A DNA stretch of 64,000 nucleotides, from contig JAZBRS010000060.1 in NCBI GenBank assembly GCA_037176725.1, positions 52,914,001-52,978,000 of the forward strand, written 5' to 3'. The DNA comes from Posidonia oceanica. Taxonomy: Eukaryota > Streptophyta > Magnoliopsida > Alismatales > Posidoniaceae. Each line of letters begins with the position of its first letter. The first letter of the stretch is position 1. The notes under the pieces were generated by a model. It saw only the letters and a list, made by a program, of their open reading frames with translations. It did not search any database and was not told the DNA's origin. Positions 22,701-30,932 of this stretch are shown here, piece by piece. The translations under genes and the position numbers were made by a program.

Positions 22701-25536
22701 GCTGGGCTTGGCTAGTTACGGGCTGATCTGGGGTTGGATCTGCTAAGGGTTGGCCCGAGGGTGGGGATATAGCAGGTCCAGGGTGAGTTGGCCTAGTTGC
22801 CGGTGCTGGGGGCCTATAAACTCTCCCCGATCGTGTTACTTCCGCGCACATTTCTGTGGCGTAGCTGTAAGGGACGCGATGGGTGTCCAGGGTCAAATTA
22901 ATGACGACTGGAGCATGTGCTGCGAGCACAGGAGGGGTTACAGGGGGACCTACAGGGTGTTGAGGTCTATTTAGGGGGTATGGTTGTTGGGGTGGGAAGG
23001 CTGGGGCAGGTTGAGGTCTGCCTAGAAGGTGTGGCTGAGGTCGCCCTAAAAGGTGAATGGGAGAACTAGGCTGGGCTCTAGCTAAGAGATGTACAGGGGA
23101 TTGAGCCTGAGGGAGCATGGTGGGAGGCGCGAGAGGGCGCTCCGGCCTGGCACGCGGTCGGATCAAATGGATTCCCGACTCGGAGCCGGCAACTGCCGCC
23201 AGATAGAGACTGACTGGGAAAGGCTCAGAGATGTCAGAGATAAGATCAGAAGGGTCTACTACAGAAGTAGCAGGCCCAGAAGGAAAGACAGAGTGGACGC
23301 CTGAGGTTCCCGCCCCTCCCGGATAAGAGTGCTCCGGTAAAGGTTGGCGGACGATGCCAGAATGCCAGGGAACAGCTGGAGATGCAGATGCATGAGTGCG
23401 TGCTTGAGTGGAAGCCTCGTGCGTGTCGATCACAATCGTTCCCGATTCGATCAGGTCCTGAATTGCGTTCCGCAGGGAGAAGCAATTGTCCGTCGAATGC
23501 CCGACGCTTCGATGGAAATTGCAGAAGAGATCCGGCCTAAACCAATGCGGCAGAGGGCTTGGCGGCGGACGGACCTCCGGGAACTTCAGGAGCGATGCCA
23601 CCTTCGGCAAGATGACCGTGAGTGGTTCCACCAGTGGGGTGAAATTCCTCCTCTCAGCGGGTGGTTTTCTTTGCCTTGGGTTTGAGCCTTGCTGGACCGG
23701 TGCGGCAGGATAGACTGGTCTAGCGGTGGTAGTGATGTGCGGTGTGTGCGGGTTCCTAGGTGCAGGAGCGTACACCATCTGAGCTGGGGCAGGCCGAGAC
23801 GGCAAGCGAACAGGCACAGCAGGAGAATCGACGAATGCAACAGCGGGTTTCGGCGAGTCTTTCCTCTTCGGGCGGTTGTTGTTGCTGCCGCTGTTGTTGT
23901 TGTTGAAGGTGCTGTTGTTGACACTGTTGCTGCTGGTCGCTGCCTGCTTAGCGAACGCAGAGAGAGCCGGGAAGTTGCCACTCCGCAAAGAACTCTCCAC
24001 GCGCGCTCCAGCTCTGATGAGTGCCGCGAAAGTAGTGACTGGCTGAATGCTAAGCAGAGCCCCGAGAGACGGCTGCGCCCCTTTGATAACGATCTCGATA
24101 GATTCCTCGTCAGAGGGTCTATCTCGAACCTGAGAGGCAAGGGCGCGCCAGCGGCCGACGTACTCCCCGAACGGCTCGCCAGAGTTCTGCTTGATGGCGA
24201 TCAAGTCCGCCCTCTTTGGGACAAGATCGAGGTTGAAGGAGTATTGCTCCAGGAACGCCTGACTGAGGTCGTTCCAAGTCTTGATGGCTGACATATCGAG
24301 TGATGTGAACCACTTGAGTGCCGGCCCAGTCAAACTCTTCTGGAACAAGCGGATCAGCAACCTCTCGTCAGCCTGAAGCTGAGCGAGATCACCGCAATAC
24401 GCCTTCAGGTGTGCTACAGGGCAGCCCCTACCATTATACTTCTCGAAGTCCGGGATTTTGAACTTCGGAGGGAGTACCGCCTCTGGAAAGCAACAGAGGT
24501 CTCGGAATTGGTAGGTCTGGTGCTCGGTACCCTGCACTAGTCGTAGTGCCTTCTCCAAGACGTCCATCCGGTTATTGATGGGGTCTGGGATTGCTGCTGT
24601 AGGAGAGGGATCAGCAGGGGTAGTGAGCACATACGCCGAATGGGTCGCACCTAAGTGCTCCTCCGGATCTACCATAGCGTCGCCTGGTGGAGCAACGGGA
24701 TGGCCGGCGTATCCGTGCTGGGGGATAGTGTATGCAGGAGTGTACGCAGGATGCTGGACTTGGTGGAGAGGAGAAGAATAAATGCCATGCTGTGCTGGGA
24801 TAGGGGGAGGATGACGGAGCACCAGTTGCTGTACAGGCGGGGTGCCAGACAGCGAGCCAGTGAGGTACTGGGCTCCAGCCGGTCCAAAGGATTGACCACC
24901 AGAAGGAAGTGGAGCATGCTGTGCCAAGTGTTGTGCAGGGGGAGGCGGTAAACGAGCCCCCATCGTCGGAACCGTGAGCAGTTGCGACGATGGTCGAGGC
25001 GGAGGTGAAGAGGTTGATGCATGAAATGTAGGAACTGGCCTCGGAGGAACCTCAGGGACGACAGAGACAGAAGGAGGACGAACTGATAGAGCCATGCCCT
25101 GCAGTCTCTGGGCAAGCTCCATCAGGTGCTGGTACTGCGCTTCGGGCGTCTCGGCAGTGGGGACGCTGAAGTGCAGTGCCGGCGGGGATTGAGAAGCAAG
25201 AGGCACGGACACAGATGGTCCGGGAAGGAAGGTTTCTACAGAAAAGGTCGCAGCAGCGGTGGAAGGGATGTCGAAAGCGACGTATCCCTGGGACGGAGGG
25301 GGCAGTGGCGTCTCCGGAACGCGAGTGACGGCCGTCAAGATAGACTCGGCGACCGGATCCGGAGGAAGGGAGGCTTGCCACTGTCCCGGGGTGTACTGAG
25401 AACCTAGAGACGTTAGAGGAGGAAACCCTGGCGTCGGAGGGGGAACAAGGGGGACAGAAAGAGCAATCGGAGGGGCCAGAACGGAAACACCCTCCGTGAC
25501 AGGAGTAAAAGAGGACTCACTAACGTACTGGACCAT
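16780..25536 (-). CDS. Element B Gag-protease-RT-RNaseH-integrase polyprotein (2,918 aa, intact)
   Basis: One uninterrupted frame. Start set at the ATG of AMVQYVSES (25536), because A and C conserve an ATG there and the frame upstream only has TTG before a stop. Domains by residue: proline/serine-rich N-terminus to ~330; Gag core ~345-545 (LPPKFKIPDF, ALKWFTSL); zinc-knuckle-like CNFHRSVGHSTDNC at 672; aspartic protease D1069 in LVDNGSGLNV; degenerate G-patch ~1237-1256 (WGYTKG..LGRHGQGI); ~550-residue disordered Ser/Ala/Glu-rich linker; RT with YVDD at 2044-2047; Ty3-type RNase H; second RNase H starting at FDG (D2350) with NNEAEYEA and GDAM; integrase with zinc-binding H/C residues, D2641, D2702, E2738 (D-D35-E) and a GPF-like C-terminus. 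The double RNase H is a Tat-lineage hallmark. Ogre elements usually split gag-pro from pol by an intron; here none is needed. Confidence 0.95.
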   Translation of the reverse strand: MVQYVSESSFTPVTEGVSVLAPPIALSVPLVPPPTPGFPPLTSLGSQYTPGQWQASLPPDPVAESILTAVTRVPETPLPPPSQGYVAFDIPSTAAATFSVETFLPGPSVSVPLASQSPPALHFSVPTAETPEAQYQHLMELAQRLQGMALSVRPPSVSVVPEVPPRPVPTFHASTSSPPPRPSSQLLTVPTMGARLPPPPAQHLAQHAPLPSGGQSFGPAGAQYLTGSLSGTPPVQQLVLRHPPPIPAQHGIYSSPLHQVQHPAYTPAYTIPQHGYAGHPVAPPGDAMVDPEEHLGATHSAYVLTTPADPSPTAAIPDPINNRMDVLEKALRLVQGTEHQTYQFRDLCCFPEAVLPPKFKIPDFEKYNGRGCPVAHLKAYCGDLAQLQADERLLIRLFQKSLTGPALKWFTSLDMSAIKTWNDLSQAFLEQYSFNLDLVPKRADLIAIKQNSGEPFGEYVGRWRALASQVRDRPSDEESIEIVIKGAQPSLGALLSIQPVTTFAALIRAGARVESSLRSGNFPALSAFAKQAATSSNSVNNSTFNNNNSGSNNNRPKRKDSPKPAVAFVDSPAVPVRLPSRPAPAQMVYAPAPRNPHTPHITTTARPVYPAAPVQQGSNPRQRKPPAERRNFTPLVEPLTVILPKVASLLKFPEVRPPPSPLPHWFRPDLFCNFHRSVGHSTDNCFSLRNAIQDLIESGTIVIDTHEASTQARTHASASPAVPWHSGIVRQPLPEHSYPGGAGTSGVHSVFPSGPATSVVDPSDLISDISEPFPVSLYLAAVAGSESGIHLIRPRARPERPLAPPTMLPQAQSPVHLLARAQPSSPIHLLGRPQPHLLGRPQPAPAFPPQQPYPLNRPQHPVGPPVTPPVLAAHAPVVINLTLDTHRVPYSYATEMCAEVTRSGRVYRPPAPATRPTHPGPAISPPSGQPLADPTPDQPVTSQAQPVATQLPATTPLEPARITPPAARRSQPKADLTSQLKKVKADISIWDLIHTSAEHCEAFLRVFQAARVSQSIEPSALESMVGLIAEPQVISFTSDELPPAGINHNQPLFVTVQFKSFRIPLTLVDNGSGLNVCPLRTATKLGFKAEDITPAVKGMTAFDNTHHDALGILIIPLAIGLVVFDVEFYVVDLEPNFNLLLGRPWLHKHQVLPSTLHRMIKYRRGDDVIVIMAENFEKERIEAVSPVSSQSILFDPEISEVLYRVNRSEPVNFVPDLERVNSLTVHSNPFRMVENVCHRWGYTKGTPLGRHGQGIAEPIVAVERRKFEGLGYEPKLDEDHCFQLRDRAPAIPRNLTNFTSAGILGSTDYQAAAPTEDWVCIEDYYSDEEQSDATEAVPISSAETVVRAEAPQSVYLALPLAETVGSSAGPVADSSSHPLAATPAPQEQPAAVWESETLLLAEPSMLPAVTDISVPLPPSLEGQSINSVGSVAQPAPSASSSGMQLAQSAPHSPDDLQQLSWQDPMASEAALSQLQPDTKGQLSTTLSGSTPVYSPAVTLEAYSSAAPLACLSGPSTSELPSADAPVNQIMQTPRAAIHLAAGPVPQAPGAYYVDSPSDEEEGAAIEAQVDSWMSDLELLYQEQIKSITEDLAEHQAAERKGKAVVTDPPLQEDHASIMVLEDSAAPDSPRPDELITLQPEGGSRWFVQPMPHLNNISSGSDQISRQSGISSTSTLEDPREGASAVDAAAAERNASAASAAQSAEQSVVSAAESVEPSAESAEHSVESVRPEQTAEGVSGTKVAHRGYKNTRVSVTILKRHQGHAAEHMHSFDITSPSFEKEILSELVAYGEEDDTGMDETDEPSPEFRPYDDDPEGPNLHVEEETEVVNIGTAEEVREVCISAQLSAQARAEFITFLREYADVFAWSYEDMVGLDIEIVVHNLPLNSDAKPVKQKLRKWRPQWLLMIKEEIMKQLGVNFLKVVLYPEWLANIVPVPKKDGRIRICIDYRDLNKASPKDDFPLPHIDVLVDNTAGHKMLSFMDGFSGYNQIKMAEEDMEKTSFITPWGVFCYQVMPFGLKNAGATYQRAMTALFHGLMHQEVEVYVDDMIAKTKEPEDHLACLRKLFDRLRKYKLRLNPKKCVFGVSSGKLLGYIVSQRGIEVDPLKAQAIVDMPPLRTEKEVRSLLGRLQYISRFIAQLTRICEPIFKLLRKNAQIHWSEECQAAFAKIKQLLIKPPVLVPPTPRRPLLLYLSTTQHSMGAVLGQHDESGRKERAIYYLSKKFNECEARYTTLEKTCLSLVWAAQKLRHYLMAYPVQLLCRHDPIKFLFQKPAMVGRCAKRQVLLSQYDITFVTQKSMKGQAMADHLADLPLPEYQPLQTQFPNEDILFAMEDSEQKDPEEAEEWQLYFDGAVNKKGRGVGAVLTTPQGQMTPFARKLTFTCTNNEAEYEACILGLKVALEHEAQKLHVHGDAMLVISQVNGDWKTKDPKLVPYHEHLLRLMEKFKSIRFTYLNRAKNAYADALATLASWLTISEHSTVDVSVTRIKQPAYCMSIEEADPAEGQPWYQDIKSFLESGGFPPDTTATDKRTLARLASKYVLGAGQLYRRSYNQMLLRCLNKSEADTLMLQVHAGTCGPHMNGVLLAKKIMLQGYFWQTMEADCCRFVRRCHNCQIHGNFIKAPPHQLHNMSSPWPFSTWGIDVIGAIHPAASNGHRYILVAIDYFTKWVEAASYRTVTAAATEKFIRNNIVARYGVPHSVISDNGSNFIAKRIEEYLQSLKIKHHRSSPYRPQMNGVVESANKNIVKILKKMAEIHKDWHDKLPYALWAYRTSIWTSTGATPYSLVYGMEAVLPVEVEIPSLRILREAELEEAEWVEDRCVQLNLIDERRLQAMHNAHCYQKRMARAFLKKVQPRSFQPGDLVLRAIHLPDGRGKFRPNWRGPFVVKQIFSGGAVTLEDMDQVEQSEPVNLCYLKKYYQ
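23482..23523 (-). other. Zinc-knuckle-like motif within B Gag
   Basis: Encodes C-x2-H-x4-H-x4-C (CNFHRSVGHSTDNC), a variant of the nucleocapsid CCHC knuckle. Element A keeps CNYHRTEGHSTDNC near 35710, and C keeps CNFHRAMGHSTDNC near 59929. Confidence 0.7.
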
Positions 25537-26848
25537 CGCTGACCTAGAGCGTGTGAGAACAGGGCTGCGACGGGTATTCAAGCGATGCTTCCTAAGAGGA
25601 GCTATCGTCGCAAGTGCGGATAGCTCGGAAGGGGAATGGTCGCGAACTAAGTCGCAAAAAGGGCGTCAACGAGGGTCGATACTCGAGCTCTGGCAAAGGG
25701 AAACTCGCTTACCGATCACGCTGACACAACAGGAAGAAATTAGGGTTAGAAACCAAAAGATGAATGCAAATGAGTTAGTTAAGTGGCGTGAATGATATGC
25801 ATGCTTTCTAGTATGCCCCCTTACCTAACTAGTGTTTCCTAGCAAGGTTGTCTACTCCGGGTATCCCTAGATGTACGGGTCACCGACTCAGGTCAGAAAA
25901 AGTAGGTCCCCTGTCTAACTCCCGGCCCAAAGCTCAGGTAATGACAGGGTGGTGCGTTGGTGGCCTCTACCCCGCCAAAGCGTGGGTGGTACCCTCTACT
26001 AACACCGACACGACCCCCGGACAAGGAGGGGACGGATCGACCAACTTATGCCACGCCCAAAGCAGTGGAACAAGAGGCCGGAACCGTCCTTCGCAGACTA
26101 GTAGGTGGACTCAGAGGAGAAGAATGCATGCCCTATATGATGCTTATGCAAAATGATTAGAGTTTTTTATCTTGCGCATTTTATTAACCAAAGGGAAGGA
26201 AGGATTGTTTGTAGTCTCTAGTTGCTCCTAGAAGTTCTTTTTACTTGCGTTTTTTAGTTAACCATGGGGGGAAGCAGACAAGTCTCTACTATCCTAAGCA
26301 TGGCAAGTGCAAAAGGGAAGAAAATCAGTCAAAATGGCAAGCAACCATCATACAACACAACAAAAGGCAAGTTCATGGCATGTGCGAGTGTTTGTGGGCA
26401 CGATGGTGAAGAAAAGCATTCATCAAGTCAAAAGGCATGTAAGCATAGTATGTGCGTGTGTAGTGGCATAGCCGGAGTGTAAAAGAAGCATTCAACATCC
26501 AAAAAGCATGTATTTTAGCCAAACAAAGTATGTAAACATGTAATGTGCAAGAATTAAAGCAATAATGAGCAAATAAAGTAAAGCAAGGTAAAAGTAAGCA
26601 GACTGTAAAAGAAATAGGGGCATAAGCAAGATAGTAAGTAAATAAACAAGCAAAGGAGCAAAGCCAAGCAAAAGCAAGCGCAAACCGAGACAAAAGAGGT
26701 GCAAAACCTAAGCAAAGTAGCTACGAAGCGACTCGCTAGGAGTTTGCACAGAAAAGCGAGCAAAACAGGCGAAGAAGGCACACAAGGCAGACAAAGCTGC
26801 AAAACAAGCGAGCAAAAAGCCGGGAACGAAAGCCGGAGTCTAGTCTCA
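25537..26848 (-). other. Element B leader between primer site and gag
   Basis: 1.3-kb leader. Sections at about 25840-26060 (sense: 'GGGTCGTGTCGGTGTTAGTA', then 'GAGTAGACAACCT') and at about 26160-26200 ('ggttaataaaatg'-like) are conserved in the leaders of A (38020-38370) and C (51450-51810), although these elements are otherwise diverged. No long ORF. Candidate roles are RNA packaging and translation control; this is inference. Confidence 0.6.
25721..25824 (-). other. Candidate 104-bp leader intron of element B
   Basis: Sense donor TTAG|GTAAGG and acceptor TTGTGTCAG|CGTG. A and C have a donor at the same place (ATTG|GTGAGA) and a CAG acceptor at the same place (37888-37999, 112 bp; 51828-51942, 115 bp), followed in all three by a conserved AAGCGAG/GAGCGAG. 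Confidence 0.5.
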
Positions 26849-26866
26849 TCCCCAGCAGAGTCGCCA
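26849..26866 (-). other. Primer-binding site of element B
   Basis: Sense TGGCGACTCTGCTGGGGA, one base after the 5' LTR. It starts with TGG, as expected for pairing with a tRNA 3' CCA. From memory it resembles the tRNA-Arg site of Ogre elements; the tRNA identity was not checked here. Confidence 0.85.
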
Positions 26867-28246
26867 CTGTAGCGATCCCGATCGGAACCAGGCTCGCTAT
26901 TATCCAGCGGCGATTGAGATCCGAGGAAGAGGCTCAACTCGAAAACACTTGGAATCGAGGAGAAAAAGGAAAGATAAGACAAATCAGAGTCGCCACCATG
27001 TCTATTAATGGGAGACAAGGAAAATCGGGGAAGTGCGTGAATTAACACGCAAAACCGAGCAAGAAATGCAAAGCAAAGCAATGCAAAGGAAAACAAATGC
27101 AAACAAATGCAAATGAGATGACTCTAGCCTAGGATAAGGGCAGTACGGTCATTGCGGGCCAAAAGACAGGGTAAGGACTCCTGTTACGTGCGGGGAAGGT
27201 GTTAGGCACCCCCGACACGCCCGAGAATCGGTCTTTCTAGGCTTACGCTCGCATACGCAGGGAAATGCAGGATTGAATGCCTATGTGCCTATAAGTGCCT
27301 GAATGAATGCTCAAGGTGTGCTCTAGGTGGGGAGAAACAAAGCAAGGAAGTAAACGTGCTCTCTAAGTGCTCAGCTGCGCTGTCTGTGTTCCGAATTAGG
27401 CGAAACCTAGCTCGTGAGAACTCCAGGCAGTAAGCATCACAGCCCTATATGCAAATGCAGGCGAGAAAGCAAAACAACAAGGAAACCATGCAATGCAATC
27501 GACATGCAAGGGAAAACGGCGTAAAACACGCAAAACGAGGCGAGAAATGAGCAATGCACGCAAAACGATGCAAAAGAGCGAAAGCGGTGCGCAAAACAAG
27601 CGAGAAAGCGAGACAGCACGCGAAACGAGACAAGAGAACAGAAAACCACGCAAAACGAGACGAGAAAACAGAATGGCATGCAAAACGGAGTGAAAGAATA
27701 AAACCGGCACGCAAAACAAGCGAGAAAGCAAGACAGCACGCAAAACGAGACAAGAAAACAGATGGGCACGCAAAACGGTGCCAAAACAGCGAAGCAAAAA
27801 CCTCGGAAAAGCCATGCGAATGCAAGAATGCAGAAAAGATTAGAAGAAGCCAAAGGGGAGGCAAAACAACGTATGTGTAAGAACAGACGTCGTTTAGGAC
27901 CGCTCAGAGTAGGTGTGAAGACCTACGGAGGGGAGAGTTGTGCAAACGGAGGGATTACCACTTCTTAGCGACTGTTTCCCACTAAACCGTTCCACGGTGT
28001 GTCTCGCATGCTGCCCAAAGCTCGCGACGCGATCGGATCGTGGAAAAGGGGGAAGAAAGTCACATTAAGTGATAAATCCAGGGAAAACTCAACACAAAAA
28101 CACACGGGGGTACGCGAAATGGGGATTTGAAGGTACGAGCAAAAAGGGGAGGCCCTATTCTACATGCTCAAAGAGACAGAAAGCGAAAACAAGAAAAACT
28201 GTGCAAATGGCGTGCAAATGCAATGCAAGGGTTCAGGAGGACATAC

Positions 28247-28267
28247 CTGGAAATCCGGGAGCCTGAT
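28247..28267 (-). other. Candidate 21-nt micro-exon in B 5' LTR
   Basis: Identical layout to 6031-6051, in the copy that would be transcribed at the 5' end of the genomic RNA. Confidence 0.4.
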
Positions 28268-30924
28268 CTGAAATCTGTCTAGTCCATGCTGAAGAACGCT
28301 TCGCTGCGGTCGCCTAGGTAGCTTACTTGAGAAGATCCAACGGCTGGATTGAAAGATATCGTAGCTTCAAGGCAGAAGGGCCAGAACAGGGGAGAAGAAT
28401 GGATCTAGGTGTTCAGGAGGTCCTAGGGGTGTGCAAAAGGTCCTCCCAAGTGAAAGGGAGCTAAAAGCGCTTAGTGTGTGCAAGAAGATGCTAAAATGCA
28501 AGACTAGATGAGTGCAGGATGCATGCAAAAGCAAGAAAAAGCAAAGAGAAGAAACTGGGAAAAGCCAGGAGTTCAGAAAGCATTTTGAAAAAGAAAAGGG
28601 GCTAAAAATGCAAGTTTTCCAGAAAACAGGGGTCCACAGGAAAGGGTTTTGAAAACAAGAGAGGACAAGGGTCCATTTTGCAAAAAAACTAGACTCAGAA
28701 AGTTATTTTGAAAAGAGGGTATGCTTTAAAGGAGGTTTTGAAAGCAAAAAGGGATCAGAAAGCAATTTTAAGAAAACTAGGGTCTAAAATGCAAATTTTC
28801 CAGAAAACAGGGTTCTGAGGAGTCTGAGATTACTGGTGGAGGGTCTGCATGCAATTTGGTAGGCATAGGAGCTAGAATGCAACCTAGGGGCAAAATGGTC
28901 TTTTCACATGATTTTTTAAAACATGCAAGGACCTATGTGTGATTTTGAAATCATGCAGGGGCTGAAAATGCAATTTAATATGGAAAACATGCTCTGAAAA
29001 TTAAATAACAGGACCACAGTGCAATTTCTGGAAAAGACAGGGGCCAAAATGCAATATAGTAAGCAAAAATGCATAGAAAACAGTTACTGTCCATTTAGAA
29101 TGGACCTAAATGCAAATATGCAAAAACAGCAGGGCAAATGTGCAATGCAATAAGCAAAAAATAGAAATAAAGCCTAAGTTCTACAGTGCAGAAGATTAAA
29201 ATGCAAAAACAGAAAACAAGGGGGGCCCAGAATGCAATATGATATGGTAAACTATATGCATTAAATCTAAATAATCTACTGCAGGATCTACATGCAGAAA
29301 TTGAAAACAGGAGGGCTAAAGCGTAAAAAAATATAACTAGAAAGCACAGTAAATGGATCAGCATGCAAATAAGGAAAAACATAGATATTTCATGCAATTT
29401 AATATGGTTTCGGTTCAAAAATCAGCAGATTAAACTAAATAAAGGACTGGAATGTAAAATGATAAAAACTCAGACCAGAAATGCAATATTTGCAAGAAAA
29501 CTTAGATATCAGAAAAATAAGTGAACAGTGCTATGGCCGACAGCCATGGACACTGTAGCAGCAAGCTGCCAGCGTCCATGAACGCCGGCACGGGGGTGTT
29601 GGAGCGGCGCAGACCGGTGGGGAGGCGCCTCCAGGTCCTGACGGAGGTCGGACGATGCTCGGCGGAGGACGACGCAGCCTGGAGCGCGCTGGAGCGGTCG
29701 CTGGAGTTCTGCAGAGTCTCAGGAGATTCGTCCGGCCGATCAACACGGCGACGCTGCGTTATGAGGGCCGGAGAACGCTCCTGGGACTCGTGCGGAGCTG
29801 AGACGATCGCGGGAGCTGCGTTCCGCTGCTCGGAGCGACGAGGCGACCGAAGAACTGCGCCGGAGAAGACGACCGGAGCGGCGAGCAGAAATGGGGCAAG
29901 AGGGCCAGAAACCTACTTCTAAAGAACTGAGGAGCAACGCGGGATGAAAAGAAGACTAAGGGAGCAAGAATATACCTGTTTCCGTGGCTGGGATGTCCTC
30001 CCGACGCAGGTGGCTTCAGAGGTCGCCGGTGGAGCTCGTCCGGTCGCTGTGGATGCTATCTGCTGCTCACGAGGACTGGGATCGACTCGGAGCGACCCTC
30101 CGGAGCTTCCTGGATGGTTGGACGGCTGCTGCGAAGACCGGCAGAAGATCTGGCTGATCGTGGGTTCACAGAGGCAGCCGGAGGTCGGGGGGACTGTTCG
30201 CTGCACGCCGGACTGGATGGGACCCTCTGGGAGGTTGCTGGAGGTCTGGGGAAGGGTTCTGGGCGGTCGAATTGGGTTTCTGGAGAGCGTAGGTGGAGAT
30301 TGAAGGTTATTGGGTTTTCTGGTCCGAAGGTGGGGTAAGTGTTTGTGGTGGCATTTGGGGTCTGTAGTGGATGGTTTGGTTTGCTGTCAGGCGTTTCTGG
30401 AAGGTGGATGTCTGGTGGATTCTTGGGTGAAGTTTGGGAAGAAGCCACGGGCTGTGGTGAGGGGAATTGTGTGGTGGGTTGTCTTGGGTTTACAGGTGGA
30501 GTGTCGGGTGATCAGGGGTAGTTTTATGTGATGGAAAGACAGTGGGATGGTGGAGGAAGAAAGCTGGGTTTCTAGGTGAAGTTGGGGAATCAAACGGGAG
30601 AGAAATTGGGGCTTGAACGGGCGCTGGTTCGTTGGACAAGAAAGAGGATGATCTACTGAACTTAAAGAAGGAAAAAAAAGGGATGTTTCTGGTGTGGGAA
30701 TGCTCTGGGATTCAGGCCCTTCTCCGGGATGCCAAGGACTCTCCAACACTCCCTTCTGCTCTCTCTTCTCACTCTGGAATTGGAAGGAATGCAGAGGAGA
30801 AGGAAGGTCGCACAGGTGGGAAAAAGTTGGAAATTCTGGTTTCTCTCAGGTTGGGTTCTCTCTGATTGCTCTCTTTGGATCGCTCTCTCTCTGCCCAGCC
30901 TCTTCCGGAGCTGAAGGACGCAGG

Positions 30925-30932
30925 CTTATATC
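30925..30932 (-). promoter_or_regulatory. TATA box of B 5' LTR
   Basis: Sense GATATAAG; expected to drive the genomic transcript, with initiation near 30895. Confidence 0.55.

Noticed and set aside
17033..24951. Numerous plus-strand ORFs of 60-200 aa opposite the polyprotein gene
   Set aside because: Antisense shadows of the 2,918-codon ORF with no recognisable domain.
26849..26866. tRNA gene fragment at the primer sites
   Set aside because: Only the 18-nt primer complement is present; there is no cloverleaf around it.
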